A DNA stretch of 64,000 nt from Accumulibacter sp. (GCF_036625195.1 NZ_JAZKUG010000001.1:4960001-5024000); one strand, 5' to 3'; shown: positions 1 through 10,389, counted from the first letter of the stretch. Translations and numbers: made by a program. The notes: generated by a model not told the origin, from the sequence alone.

Positions 1-93
1 CGGAAAGAGCGAGGGGACGTCCTCGGCGACGACGCCCGCGGCGAGGAACTCGCCCAATGAAGAGCTCGGCGATCGGCTGGCGTACTGACTCAT

Positions 94-826
94 GGCGCTA
101 GCTTGTCAGTCACGGTAGCCACGGTGCTCGACGACTGCCCGCAGCCGAAGGCCGGCCGAGGCTTACGGTGACTCCCGTCGCGATGGTTCACAGGCATCTT
201 CTTGTCTCTCCTGGAGCGACATCGTCCGAGTCGTGCCGGAAAGTTTGGGAGACTGCAGCGAACCGCCGACGGACGAGCGGTGCAATTCCCGTCGAAGGTT
301 CCGATATCGCCACTTGCGCATTCGACCGACACTGATGGGCCATGGGCAGAGGGCGCGACGTGATTCTGCTGCTGTCGGCGCGACGGTGGGAACCCGGCCA
401 AGGATCATCGCCCAATTCAGCGGCGTAGGCGGACAACCAAGGCACGCCCTGGGGCAATTGCAGGAACGCCGTCCAAGGCCCTGGAGTTGCACCGGAATCT
501 GTTGGGAGTCGCGGCAACGAGGCTCTGGATGTGGAGGCCACCTTTGCGTTTCACCGAAGCGGTGCGCAGGAGATTGAGCAAGAGTTGGCGCAAGACTGCG
601 AGGTTGTGGAGGGCATGATCGCTACGTGCGTTCGCATGTGTTCATCGCCGAAGACGACGTCCACGCGCCGCCGCAGGCCGGTCTCCACCGGCTTATCCCT
701 TCGGCGCCGGGAGCGAGGCTGCTACGATCGAAGCGACGCTCGAAGGACCTGTTGCCGCGAACCGTCGGCTCGCTGGTGATCATCGCGAAGGACTGCATAT
801 ACCGGCGGTCCGTGTCTTCTACCGAA
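94..826. other. Region without an intact gene (decayed)
   Basis: No intact gene can be supported here. Short overlapping open frames exist on both strands, but none has coherent domain content. The only recognisable coding remnant is a transposase C-terminus on the minus strand (listed separately). A minus-strand open frame starting at position 93 runs off the left edge of the window with about 31 codons of plausible composition. It is too short to identify and has no clear ribosome binding site. Confidence 0.5.
550..670 (-). pseudogene. ISAs1/H-repeat-like transposase C-terminal remnant
   Basis: Minus-strand translation gives a segment reading VDVVFGDEHMRTH. After a frame change it continues as RSDHALHNLAVLRQLLLNLL. 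Together these resemble the C-terminal signature of ISAs1-family (H-repeat) transposases, in which an LDV-F-ED-R block is followed by H-A-NLA-LR---LNLL. The two halves are in different frames and no upstream catalytic part can be read, so this is a decayed fragment. No terminal inverted repeats were seen. Family assignment rests on motif memory only. Confidence 0.5.
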
Positions 827-1759
827 TTACGGACTCAATCTCATGACCCGCCGATTGTCGTTAATCACGGTGCGGTTTTCGATGACCGTCGGTTCGTTCA
901 TTCCGCACGCGACGTACATGCGGTGCTTGGTGGCGTTGATCATCGCGAAGTCTTTCTTTACTGAGCTTGACTCAGTCTCATAGCTCCGCTGTGCTTCGCG
1001 GCACCGCGTGCTGTTCTGCAGCTCCGCGCGCAAATCGGCGCTGGTTCGCCCCGTAACACTTCTTCCTTGTCGTTGCTCTGCCTCGGCGATCATCCGCCAA
1101 TGCTCTGGTGTCACTGCCAGTCCCTTGGCTCGGGGGAAGTCCCCAGAACCAAGCGCTTCCATAATCTTGGCGTCGAGTATCCGGGCGTTCGGGTCTATCG
1201 GCGGCACCCCGTACTGCGGTTGGGGCGCGTACTGCGGTTGGGGTGCGTACTGCGGTTGGGGTGCGTACTGCGGTTGGGGTGCGTACTGCGGTTGGGGCGC
1301 GTACTGCGGTTGGGGTGCGTACTGCGGTTGGGGTGCGTACTGCGATTGGGGTGCGTACTGCGATTGGGGTGCGTACTGCGATTGGGGTGCGTACTGCGAT
1401 TGGGGTGCGTACTGCGATTGGGGTGCGTACTGCGATTGGGGTGCGTACTGCGGTTGAGGTGCGTATTGAGGTTGAGGCCCGTAGGCAGATGGTGAGGGAT
1501 ACGCTGGCCGAGCATTGTCGGTTACGACCCTTTTCGGCTGTGCCCCACCAAGGCACGGTGCATCCGAGTATGCGATGCTTCCTGAAGCGGTCCGGCACTT
1601 ATAGTACGTCTGGCCAAACACCGGGTACGGAACAACGAGGACGAAGAGCAGCACGCCGACTGCTCTCGGGAGTCGTTCAATAACGTCGCTGGGTGCGTAG
1701 TGCGAGACCGCAACTTCGTTGTCCGAACGGGTAAGCCGTGCTGTAGTAGTTGTCGTCAT
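827..1759 (-). CDS. Secreted DUF4124-like protein with (PQxQYA)15 repeat
   Basis: A 310-residue protein if started at the ATG at 1759; the longer frame upstream has no better start. A hydrophobic segment near residues 32-48 ends in VFGQ, which looks like a signal peptide with an unusually long N-region. It is followed by a YYKCRTASGSIAYSDAPC stretch typical of DUF4124 proteins (short Cys-containing exported domain). Next come fifteen tandem hexapeptides, PQPQYA or PQSQYA, and then a polar C-terminal domain of about 120 residues with two Cys. Function is unknown; an envelope or periplasmic location is likely. A TATACT element lies at 1796-1791 upstream of the chosen start, without a convincing -35. 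Confidence 0.7.
   Translation of the reverse strand: MTTTTTARLTRSDNEVAVSHYAPSDVIERLPRAVGVLLFVLVVPYPVFGQTYYKCRTASGSIAYSDAPCLGGAQPKRVVTDNARPAYPSPSAYGPQPQYAPQPQYAPQSQYAPQSQYAPQSQYAPQSQYAPQSQYAPQSQYAPQPQYAPQPQYAPQPQYAPQPQYAPQPQYAPQPQYAPQPQYGVPPIDPNARILDAKIMEALGSGDFPRAKGLAVTPEHWRMIAEAEQRQGRSVTGRTSADLRAELQNSTRCREAQRSYETESSSVKKDFAMINATKHRMYVACGMNEPTVIENRTVINDNRRVMRLSP
1208..1477 (-). repeat. 15 x 18-bp in-frame coding repeat (VNTR)
   Basis: Fifteen uninterrupted 18-bp units, each encoding PQ(P/S)QY(A/G). The two N-terminal units are PQPQYA, the next six are PQSQYA, the next six PQPQYA, and the last is PQPQYG. The Ser/Pro change is a single base (tcg versus ccg), and variants sit in blocks. This suggests recent copy-number expansion by slippage or unequal recombination. 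Because the unit is a multiple of three, length changes keep the frame. Confidence 0.95.
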
Positions 1760-2248
1760 GTTGCTATTCGGCAGGAAACGCTCTGGAGCAAGTATAGCAC
1801 CGCCAGTTTCGGTCGGCTGACCGGTAACGCGGTTGGTGTTGACCTCATCGAACGGCAGACGAAGGAGCTGGAGTTCGGTGGAGCGTGAAGTGGAAAGTCG
1901 CCAGACTTTTCCACCGTAAGCGGCGCCCCGGTACGCGATAGCGCATCGTCCACGAGCCCACGGAGTTCCTTCCTTACGCACGACGCCACTGCTCGGGTGA
2001 CGGACGCGACTGTCGGGCGTGAACGCCTATTTTCCGATGTTTCACGACGATGACGTCCATGCCATCCCCCTGATCGTATCCCTGCCAGGCGCAAGGTGCA
2101 GCACTGGCTGCTACTGCAGCCCAGTGACGAAAGCCCCGGGGCTCGCCCGCCGATCGGGCTTGGCGAGACCACAGGACATCGCAAACGCAATCCCGTTGCA
2201 TTTGCAGGATCCTTGTGCTTCAATCGGCCCATCGAATGGAGACTGCCG
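1760..2248. other. Intergenic region, no gene seen
   Basis: About 490 bp between divergent genes. The only structure noted is a hairpin at 1890-1914, with arms of about 10 bases around a 4-base loop. I see no convincing coding frame and no Zur-type palindrome, although the downstream operon belongs to a zinc-linked family. Confidence 0.5.
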
Positions 2249-2773
2249 ATGAACACATCACCCTGGTCCTGCCTGCTTGTGATGGCCTGCCTGCTCCCTG
2301 TGCCGGCGCTCGCCGGCCCTCCCGGAGCCCACGTCCACGGGGCGGCAAGCCTGCAGGTCGCCGTCGACGGCAACACGCTCAGCCTGCAGCTGGAAACGCC
2401 GCTCGCCAATCTCGTCGGTTTCGAGCACGCGCCGCGGACGGCACAGCAGAAGCAGGCGCTGCGCGCCATGGCCGATCGCCTGCGCCAGGCCGGCGAGATC
2501 TTCACCCCGACACCGGCGGCGCGCTGCACAACGGTCTCGGTCGAACTCGAATCGCCGCTGTTGCAGCCGTCGCCCCCAGCAGAGGGCGACGGCCATGCCG
2601 ACCTCGACGGCAGCTTTGTCTTCCGCTGCGAGAACGCAGCAGCGTTGCGCGACATCGAAGTCGGCCTCTTCGCCACCTTCCCGAGGCTGCGCCGCATCGA
2701 CGTTCAGGTTGCCGGGCCGCGCGGACAGTCGGCCGCCCGGCTGTCGCCGCAACAGCGGCGTATCTCCTGGTAG
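2249..2773 (+). CDS. DUF2796 (ZrgA-like) periplasmic protein
   Basis: A 174-residue protein. The ATG at 2249 is preceded by a ggaga element 7 bases upstream and begins a clear signal peptide (CLLVMACLLPVPALAG). The mature part starts with an AHVHGAASLQVAVDG stretch followed by LETPLANLVGFEH, the hallmark of DUF2796. This family includes Vibrio ZrgA and commonly sits with an ABC ATPase and an FtsX-like permease in zinc-responsive operons. His-rich segments (AHVHG, FEHAP) fit metal contact. The stop codon lies 4 bases before the next gene's ATG, so this is the first gene of a three-gene operon. A metal role is inferred from family and context. Confidence 0.85.
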   Translation: MNTSPWSCLLVMACLLPVPALAGPPGAHVHGAASLQVAVDGNTLSLQLETPLANLVGFEHAPRTAQQKQALRAMADRLRQAGEIFTPTPAARCTTVSVELESPLLQPSPPAEGDGHADLDGSFVFRCENAAALRDIEVGLFATFPRLRRIDVQVAGPRGQSAARLSPQQRRISW

Positions 2774-2777
2774 AGCG

Positions 2778-3487
<710 letters not shown>

Positions 3488-3491
<4 letters not shown>

Positions 3492-4750
3492 AGTGGCTGC
3501 TCAGCCTGGCCGTGCGCAGCGCCTGGAACCGGCGCCTGACGCTCGGGATGACGCTGGTTGCCGTCGCCCTCAGCGTGACCCTGCTTCTCGGCGTCGAGCG
3601 CGTCCGCCACGAGGCGCGCAACAGCTTTGCGCTGTCGGTGTCGGGAACCGATCTCGTCGTCGGGGCGCGCACCAGCGCCGTGCAGCTGATGCTCTACGCG
3701 GTCTTCCGTCTCGGCGATGCGAGCAACAACATCCGTTGGCAGAGCTACCAGGCGATCGCCGACGATCCGGCGGTGGCCTGGGCCATCCCGCTGTCGCTCG
3801 GCGACTCGCACCACGGCCTGCCGGTCCTCGGGACGACCGGCGCCTATTTCGAGCACTTCCGTTACGGCGATGGGCAAGCGCTGCAGTTTGCCAGCGGCAG
3901 GCCGTTCGACGGCCTCTTCGAGACGGTTCTCGGTGCCGAGGTGGCCAAGCGGCTCTCCTACAGGATCGGCGACCGGATCATCATCAGCCACGGCATGGGC
4001 GACGTCGGCCTCGCGGAACATGAGGACAAGCCGTTCACCGTCGTCGGCATCCTCGCGCCGACCGGCACGCCGGTCGACCGCACGCTGCACGTCAGTCTGC
4101 AAGCGATCCAGGCGATCCATCTCGACTGGGCAGGCGGCGCGCCGCTGCCAGGCCTGTCGATCCCTGCCGAGCACGTGCGCAAGTTCGACCTGCAGCCGAA
4201 GGAGATCACCGCCGCGCTGATCGGCCTGAAAAGCCGCGCCGCCGTCTTCCGACTGCAGCGCAAGATCAACGATCACCCCGGCGAGCCGCTGCTGGCCGTG
4301 CTGCCCGGTGTCGCCCTCGACCAACTCTGGCAGATGGTGGGCTTTGCCGAGCGGACGCTGCTGGCCGTGTCGACGATGGTCCTCGCCGTCGGTCTCGCCG
4401 GTCTCGTTGCGGTGGTCCTCGCCAGCCTCGGCGAACGGCGCCGTGAACTGGCGATCCTGCGCTCGGTGGGTGCGCGCCCGCGCGAGCTGTTCCTCCTCCT
4501 GAGCGCCGAGGCGCTGTTCGTCACGCTCCTCGGCGCCCTGCTCGGCGTCGCGCTGCTGGCGCTGCTCAGCGCCGTGCTGGCGCCGCTCGTGCAGGCCCAC
4601 TTCGGCCTCTCGCTGAGCGCGCGCTGGGTCAGCAGCGACGAACTGCGACTGCTGGCGGCAGTCGTCGCCGCCGGCCTGCTGGCCAGTCTCGTGCCCGGTT
4701 ATTCCGCTTATCGCCTGTCTCTCGCCGACGGCCTGACGCCACGGCTGTGA
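3488..4750 (+). CDS. FtsX/MacB-family ABC permease
   Basis: A 420-residue inner-membrane protein. It has an N-terminal membrane helix (about 17-37), a large periplasmic domain (about 40-280) and three C-terminal helices (about 285-415). The conserved FtsX-domain segment RRRELAILRSVGARPRELF sits between the first and second of these. The ATG overlaps the ATPase stop by 4 bases, indicating translational coupling. With the DUF2796 protein and the ATPase it forms a compact operon, most likely a type VII-fold exporter or remodeler connected with metal homeostasis. The substrate cannot be told from sequence. Confidence 0.93.
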
Positions 4751-4961
4751 GCCGAGGCACCGCCAACGACGGCCGTCGACCACCGCCGCCCGCGGCGAGC
4801 CCATCCTCGGGAGTTTCTGGCTGATCTGCCGACGGTTTCGCAGCGCATGCGCAGCCGCTGCATTGGCGTACCATTGACGGCACTCGGCCACGGCACCGCC
4901 CGCCCTGGTGGTCACGAGCCGGAACATCTGTCTGCCCAACGTCCAGAGGAAGGATTCAGCC

Positions 4962-6008
4962 ATGATCAAGACCAAAGCCTACGCAGCGCAAAGCAGCTCG
5001 AGCGCGCTGGCACCCTTTGAACTGCACCGCCGCAACCCGGGCGCGGAGGATGTGCAGATCGAGATTCTGTATTGCGGCGTTTGCCATTCGGATCTGCACA
5101 CGGTTCGCGGCGAGTGGCACAACACCCAGTACCCCTGTGTTCCCGGGCACGAAATCGTCGGCCGGGTCGTCGCCGTCGGTGATGGCGTTCGCGGCTTCAA
5201 GCTCGGTGATCTGGCCGGCGTCGGTTGCATGATCGACAGCTGTGGGCATTGCCATTCGTGCCATGAGGGCGAAGAGCAGTACTGCGAAAACGGTTTCACC
5301 GGAACCTACAACGGTCCGGTGTTCGGCGGCGAGAATACCTTCGGCGGCTATTCGCGAACGATCGTCGTCAAGGAGTCCTTTGTCCTGCGCATCCGGCACG
5401 ACGAGAAGGATCTGGCGCGTGTCGCCCCCCTCCTCTGCGCCGGCATCACGACCTACTCGCCGCTGCGCCATTGGGGCGCCGGACCGGGCAGGAAGGTCGG
5501 CATCGTCGGTCTCGGCGGACTTGGCCACATGGGGGTCAAGATCGCGCACGCGATGGGCGCCCACGTCGTCCTGTTCACCACCTCACCGGGCAAGATCGCC
5601 GACGGCAAGCAGCTTGGCGCCGATGTGGTATGCATTTCCACCAGTCCCGAACAGATGGCTGCCCAGGCCAACCAACTGGATTTCATCCTGAACACGGTGG
5701 CGGCACCGCACAGCCTCGACGCCTATCTGCAACTGCTCAGGCGCGACGGCACGATGGCACTGGTCGGCGCCCCGGCAGAGCCGCACCCGCCGTCGAATGT
5801 CTTCAACCTGATCTTCAAGCGCCGCCGCATCGCCGGCTCGCTGATCGGCGGCATACGCGAAACGCAGGAGATGCTCGATTTCTGCGCCGACCATGGCATC
5901 GTTTCCGACATCGAGACGATCCCGATCGCTTACATCAATACGGCCTACGAGCGGATGCTGAAGAGCGACGTCAAGTACCGCTTCGTGATTGACATGGCCA
6001 GCCTTTGA
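4962..6008 (+). CDS. Zinc-dependent NADP alcohol dehydrogenase, YahK/CAD type
   Basis: A 348-residue medium-chain dehydrogenase. The ATG at 4962 has an upstream gaggaagg Shine-Dalgarno, so the GTG 18 codons upstream is unlikely. The N-terminal domain holds the catalytic zinc ligands (GVCHSDLHT, PGHE) and the structural zinc set CGHC-SC-EGEEQYC. The Rossmann nucleotide-binding motif is GLGGLGHMG, and a downstream FTTSPGK context favours NADP. It fits the YahK/cinnamyl-alcohol-dehydrogenase subfamily, which reduces aldehydes. It stands alone between the ABC operon and kdp, so the physiological substrate is open. Confidence 0.93.
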   Translation: MIKTKAYAAQSSSSALAPFELHRRNPGAEDVQIEILYCGVCHSDLHTVRGEWHNTQYPCVPGHEIVGRVVAVGDGVRGFKLGDLAGVGCMIDSCGHCHSCHEGEEQYCENGFTGTYNGPVFGGENTFGGYSRTIVVKESFVLRIRHDEKDLARVAPLLCAGITTYSPLRHWGAGPGRKVGIVGLGGLGHMGVKIAHAMGAHVVLFTTSPGKIADGKQLGADVVCISTSPEQMAAQANQLDFILNTVAAPHSLDAYLQLLRRDGTMALVGAPAEPHPPSNVFNLIFKRRRIAGSLIGGIRETQEMLDFCADHGIVSDIETIPIAYINTAYERMLKSDVKYRFVIDMASL

Positions 6009-6202
6009 TCGGATGGCCTGGCCGCACCGCTGCCGGACGCCGGCGACGCATGCCGGCGTCCATTGCCTGCCTGCGCACCCACAGGCTCGCCCGGCATGCG
6101 CTGCGTCGCGGCCGGCGCCCACGCGAGGCGGGCCAACCCGATCAGCCAGGGCGCCCGTTGCGAGTCGGCAGTGGCAGCCACGACGACTGCCGCCGACGCG
6201 TG

Positions 6203-6227
6203 ATCTTTATCCTGTCTTTACACGCGG
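6203..6227 (+). promoter_or_regulatory. KdpE-like binding site upstream of kdp
   Basis: The stretch tttatcctgtctttacac resembles my recollection of the E. coli KdpE operator, in which TTTATAC is followed after a short T-rich run by TTTACACCCCG. It lies about 80 bases upstream of the first small ORF of the kdp operon, and the cognate kdpDE genes lie at the 3' end of the same operon. The similarity is visible by eye only and the promoter elements are not assigned. Confidence 0.55.
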
Positions 6228-6303
6228 TTCACCTCCTTTGCGACCATTTTGATGGCCGCCGGCCTAGCATTCCGTTTGTCAACACCCTGACTGGAGGAAT
6301 GCG

Positions 6304-6399
6304 ATGGATGTCGTCTATCTGGCCGCGCTGGCCGCGCTGTTCGGGCTTGTCGTGGCTTTCGCCAATGGCTGCGCCCGCCTGACCGGAGGCCGCGCATGA
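6304..6399 (+). CDS. 31-residue membrane peptide preceding kdpF
   Basis: ATG at 6304 with an ideal ggagg element 7-8 bases upstream. It encodes a 31-residue peptide with one hydrophobic helix (VVYLAALAALFGLVVAF) and a short polar tail. Its TGA overlaps the kdpF ATG by 4 bases. The tight coupling and strong ribosome binding site support real translation. Similar small leader peptides precede kdpF in other betaproteobacterial operons as far as I recall. Function unknown, perhaps a second KdpF-like small subunit. Confidence 0.7.
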   Translation: MDVVYLAALAALFGLVVAFANGCARLTGGRA

Positions 6400-6488
6400 G
6401 CCTGCTCACCATCCTCGCCGGCCTCGCCGCCGGCGGCCTGTTGGTCTATCTGATCGCGGCGCTGCTCTTTCCGGAGGACTTCTCATGA
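6396..6488 (+). CDS. kdpF: K+-transporting ATPase small subunit KdpF
   Basis: A 30-residue single-helix peptide (core LTILAGLAAGGLLVYLIAAL ending LLFPEDF), matching KdpF in size, composition and position immediately before kdpA. It overlaps the upstream small ORF and kdpA by 4 bases each. KdpF stabilises the KdpABC complex in the inner membrane. Confidence 0.9.
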   Translation: MSLLTILAGLAAGGLLVYLIAALLFPEDFS

Positions 6489-8296
6489 ACGACCATGCAT
6501 GGATCCTGCTCGGTCTCTTCATGGCGATGTTGCTGCTCCTCGCCCGACCATTGGGCATCTACATCTCCCGGGTGATGACCATGGGGAACCACGAGACCTG
6601 GGTCAGCGGCGTCGAGAAAGCAGTGTTCCGGGCCTGCGGTATCCAGCGCGACGAAGAGATGGGCTGGCTGCAGTATGCACGGGCGATATTGCTGTTCAAC
6701 GCGCTCGGCCTGCTCGCCGTCTATTCCCTGCAGCGCCTGCAATTGTGGTTGCCATTGAATCCGCAGGCGATGGCCAATGTCAGCCCCGATTCGGCCTTCA
6801 ACACGGCGGTGAGCTTCGTCACCAACACCAACTGGCAGGGCTATGGTGGCGAATCGACGATGGGCTACCTGGTCCAGATGCTCGGCCTGACGGTGCAGAA
6901 CTTCGTTTCCGCGGCAACCGGCATCGCCGTCGCCATCGCGCTCATCCGCGGCTTTGCACGGCATTCGGCGGCTGGCATCGGCAATGCGTGGGCAGACCTC
7001 TTTCGCGCCACCATCTGGATTCTGCTGCCGCTGTCGCTGCTGTTTGCGCTGTTCCTGAGCAGTCAGGGCGTGATCCAGAACTTTGCCGCCTACCAGGAAG
7101 TGAGCACGCTCGACGTGACCACATACCAGGCGCCAAAGCTCGACGCCGACGGCCAGGCCGTGCAGGACGAGCAGGGCAACCCGGTGACGGAAGCTGCATC
7201 GACGACCACCCAGACCCTGGCCATGGGCCCGGTTGCTTCGCAGGAAGCGATCAAGATGCTGGGCACCAACGGTGGCGGCTTCTTCAACGCCAACTCGGCT
7301 CACCCCTTCGAGAACCCGACGCCATTGGTGAACTTCCTGCAGATGCTGTCGATCTTCCTGATTCCCGGCGCGCTGTGCGTTGCCTTCGGCTGCATCGTCG
7401 GCGACGAGCGCCAGGGCTGGACGGTGTTTGCCGCGATGGCGCTGCTCTTCGTCAGCTTTGCCATCGGCGCGATCAGCTTCGAGCAGCAAGGCAATCCCCT
7501 GCTGGCGAAGGTCGGCGACAGCGAGGCGACGAGCGTACGCACCACCGCCTTGACCGACGGCAACCTGGAGGGCAAGGAGGCGCGCTTCGGTATCGCCGAT
7601 TCGGCCCTTTTTGCGACGATCACCACGGCCGCGTCCTGCGGTGCGGTCAATTCGATGCACGACTCGTTCACGCCGCTCGGCGGTGCCGTGCCACTGGTCA
7701 TGATGCAGCTCGGCGAAGTCGTCTTCGGTGGTGTCGGTTCCGGCCTCTACGGCATGCTGCTCTTTGCCGTGATGGCGGTATTCATCGCCGGGCTGATGAT
7801 CGGACGGACGCCGGAATACCTGGGCAAGAAGATCGAGGCGCAGGAGATGAAGATGACGTCGATCGCCATCCTCGCGACGCCCCTGCTGGTCCTCGTCGGC
7901 ACCGCCGCTGCCGTGATGACCGAGGCGGGCCGGGCCGGAATCGCCAACCCGGGCGCGCACGGCTTTGCCGAAATCCTCTACGCCTTCTCCTCGGCAGCCA
8001 ACAACAACGGCAGCGCCTTCGCCGGACTCTCGGCCAACACGCCTTTCTACAACGTGCTGCTGGCACTGGCGATGTGGTTTGGCCGCTTTGCCGTGATCGT
8101 GCCGGTGCTGGCGATGGCCGGCTCGCTGGCCGCCAAGAAGCGGATCGCGGTGACCGCCGGGACCCTGCCGACGCACGGCCCGCTGTTCGTCGCGCTGCTG
8201 ATCGGCGTCGTGCTGCTGGTCGGCCTGCTCAACTATGTGCCCGCGTTGGCGCTCGGCCCGCTGGTCGAGCACCTGATGCTGTGGCCGACGCGATGA
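6485..8296 (+). CDS. kdpA: K+-transporting ATPase potassium-binding subunit KdpA
   Basis: A 603-residue polytopic membrane protein, slightly longer than the E. coli subunit. It holds the four selectivity-filter-like segments: NTNWQGYGGE, TNGGGFFNANSAHPFENPT, SCGAVNSMHDSFTPLGG and AANNNGSAF. KdpA belongs to the superfamily of K+ transporters and provides the high-affinity pore of KdpFABC. It overlaps kdpF by 4 bases and is followed 16 bases later by kdpB. Confidence 0.98.
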   Translation: MNDHAWILLGLFMAMLLLLARPLGIYISRVMTMGNHETWVSGVEKAVFRACGIQRDEEMGWLQYARAILLFNALGLLAVYSLQRLQLWLPLNPQAMANVSPDSAFNTAVSFVTNTNWQGYGGESTMGYLVQMLGLTVQNFVSAATGIAVAIALIRGFARHSAAGIGNAWADLFRATIWILLPLSLLFALFLSSQGVIQNFAAYQEVSTLDVTTYQAPKLDADGQAVQDEQGNPVTEAASTTTQTLAMGPVASQEAIKMLGTNGGGFFNANSAHPFENPTPLVNFLQMLSIFLIPGALCVAFGCIVGDERQGWTVFAAMALLFVSFAIGAISFEQQGNPLLAKVGDSEATSVRTTALTDGNLEGKEARFGIADSALFATITTAASCGAVNSMHDSFTPLGGAVPLVMMQLGEVVFGGVGSGLYGMLLFAVMAVFIAGLMIGRTPEYLGKKIEAQEMKMTSIAILATPLLVLVGTAAAVMTEAGRAGIANPGAHGFAEILYAFSSAANNNGSAFAGLSANTPFYNVLLALAMWFGRFAVIVPVLAMAGSLAAKKRIAVTAGTLPTHGPLFVALLIGVVLLVGLLNYVPALALGPLVEHLMLWPTR

Positions 8297-8312
8297 TCCG
8301 CTGGAGAATCTC

Positions 8313-10379
8313 ATGACACGCAAGACCTTTTCCCTGTTCGACCCGGCGCTCGTCACGCCCGCCATCATCGACTCGTTCCGCAAACTGGACCCACGCGTGC
8401 AGTGGCGCAATCCGGTGATGTTCGTCGTCTTCATCGGTTCCATCCTGAGCACGCTGGCAGCGGTCCCGGCGCTCAGCGGCCCGGGTCAGGAGTCGACGGC
8501 GTTCATCCTCGCTGTCGCGATCTGGCTGTGGTTCACCGTGCTCTTCGCCAACTTCGCGGAAGCGCTCGCCGAAGGGCGCAGCAAGGCGCAGGCGGCGTCA
8601 CTGCGCGGCCTGAAGAAGGAAACCTGGGCAAAGCGGTTGAGCGCCCCGCGCGCGGACGCCGAGTGGCACACGGTGCCCGCGGACGACCTGCGCGTCGGCA
8701 ACGTCGTGCTGGTCGCCACCGGTGAAACCATTCCCGCTGACGGCGAGGTGATCGAAGGCGTCGCCTCGGTCGATGAATCGGCCATCACCGGCGAATCAGC
8801 GCCGGTCATCCGCGAATCAGGCGGTGATTTCTCGGCGGTAACCGGCGGCACGCGCGTGCTCTCCGACTGGCTGGTCGTGCGCGTCACTGTCAATCCGGGC
8901 GAGACCTTCGTCGATCGGATGATCGCCATGGTCGAGACGGCGAAACGGCAAAAGACGCCGAACGAAATCGCGCTGGCGATCCTGCTGGCGGCGCTGACCA
9001 TCGTCTTCCTCGGCGTCACCGCGACCCTGCTTCCCTTCTCCCAGTTCAGCGTCGCGGTGGCCGGGTCGGGTTCGCCAGTCAGCATCACCGTCCTCATTGC
9101 ACTGCTCGTGTGCCTGATTCCGACCACCATCGCCGGCCTGCTTTCGGCCGTCGGCGTCGCCGGCATGAGCCGCATGATGCAGGCCAACGTCATCGCCACA
9201 TCCGGCCGCGCAGTCGAAGCCGCCGGCGACGTCGACGTGCTGCTGCTCGACAAGACCGGCACGATCACGCTGGGCAACCGCCAGGCAGCGGCCTTCCTGC
9301 CCGCCGACGGGGTCAGCGAGGCCGAACTCGCCGACGCCGCGCAACTGGCGTCACTGGCCGACGAAACGCCGGAGGGACGCAGCATCGTCGTCCTCGCCAA
9401 GCAGCGCTTCAACCTGCGCGAGCGCGATGTCCATGCACTCGCAGCGCAGTTCGTTCATTTCTCGGCGCAAACCCGGATGAGCGGCGTCGATCTGCCCGGC
9501 CGACAGATCCGCAAGGGGGCAACCGATGCCATCCGCCAGCATGTCGAGGCCCTCGGCGGCGCCATGCCACCGTCGGTCCTGACGGCGGTCGACGCGGCGG
9601 CGCGCCGCGGCAGCACGCCGCTGGTCGTGGCCGACGAGACGCGCGTACTCGGCGTCGTCGAACTGAAGGACGTCGTCAAGGGCGGCATCAAGGAACGCTT
9701 CGCCGAACTGCGGCAGATGGGGATCAAGACGGTGATGATCACCGGCGACAACCGCCTGACGGCAGCGGCAATCGCCGCCGAGGCCGGCGTCGATGACTTT
9801 CTTTCCGAAGCGACGCCGGAAGCCAAGCTGGCACTGATCCGCCAGTACCAGAGCGAAGGCCGCCTGGTGGCGATGACCGGCGACGGCACCAATGACGCCC
9901 CGGCACTGGCCCAGGCCGACGTCGCCGTGGCGATGAACACCGGCACCCAGGCCGCGAAGGAAGCCGGCAACATGGTCGACCTCGACTCGAATCCGACCAA
10001 GCTGATCGAAGTCGTCGAGACCGGCAAGCAGATGTTGATGACGCGCGGCGCGCTGACCACCTTCAGCGTCGCCAACGACGTCGCCAAGTATTTCGCAATC
10101 GTTCCGGCTGCCTTCGTCAGCACCTACCCGGCGCTTGCAGCGCTCAACGTGATGGGGCTGGCCAGCCCGGCCTCGGCGATCCTCTCGGCGGTCATCTTCA
10201 ACGCACTGATCATCATTGCGCTGATTCCGCTGGCCCTCAAGGGGATTCGCTACCACGCCGTCGGCGCAGCGACCCTGCTGCGTCGCAATCTGGCGATCTA
10301 TGGCCTCGGTGGCCTGGTCGCCCCCTTCATCGGTATCAAGCTGATCGACATGGCGCTGGCCGCCGCCGGTCTTGCCTGA
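8313..10379 (+). CDS. kdpB: K+-transporting P-type ATPase subunit KdpB
   Basis: A 688-residue P1A-type ATPase. The phosphorylation motif DKTGT starts at Asp313. Upstream is the actuator loop motif TGES (in AITGESAPV), downstream the nucleotide-binding KGAT segment and the hinge motif TGDGTNDAPAL. Length and motif order match typical KdpB. It hydrolyses ATP to drive K+ import through KdpA. The start ATG has a gagaatc element upstream. kdpC follows after 10 bases. Confidence 0.98.
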   Translation: MTRKTFSLFDPALVTPAIIDSFRKLDPRVQWRNPVMFVVFIGSILSTLAAVPALSGPGQESTAFILAVAIWLWFTVLFANFAEALAEGRSKAQAASLRGLKKETWAKRLSAPRADAEWHTVPADDLRVGNVVLVATGETIPADGEVIEGVASVDESAITGESAPVIRESGGDFSAVTGGTRVLSDWLVVRVTVNPGETFVDRMIAMVETAKRQKTPNEIALAILLAALTIVFLGVTATLLPFSQFSVAVAGSGSPVSITVLIALLVCLIPTTIAGLLSAVGVAGMSRMMQANVIATSGRAVEAAGDVDVLLLDKTGTITLGNRQAAAFLPADGVSEAELADAAQLASLADETPEGRSIVVLAKQRFNLRERDVHALAAQFVHFSAQTRMSGVDLPGRQIRKGATDAIRQHVEALGGAMPPSVLTAVDAAARRGSTPLVVADETRVLGVVELKDVVKGGIKERFAELRQMGIKTVMITGDNRLTAAAIAAEAGVDDFLSEATPEAKLALIRQYQSEGRLVAMTGDGTNDAPALAQADVAVAMNTGTQAAKEAGNMVDLDSNPTKLIEVVETGKQMLMTRGALTTFSVANDVAKYFAIVPAAFVSTYPALAALNVMGLASPASAILSAVIFNALIIIALIPLALKGIRYHAVGAATLLRRNLAIYGLGGLVAPFIGIKLIDMALAAAGLA

Positions 10380-10389
10380 GGAGGCATCC

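Noticed and set aside
1208..1477. CRISPR or intergenic satellite
   Set aside because: 18-bp units without spacers inside a coding frame; a coding repeat.
6446..8452. 668-codon open frame antisense to kdpA
   Set aside because: Shadow of kdpA, which has complete family motifs; the antisense product is low-complexity and His/Arg-rich.
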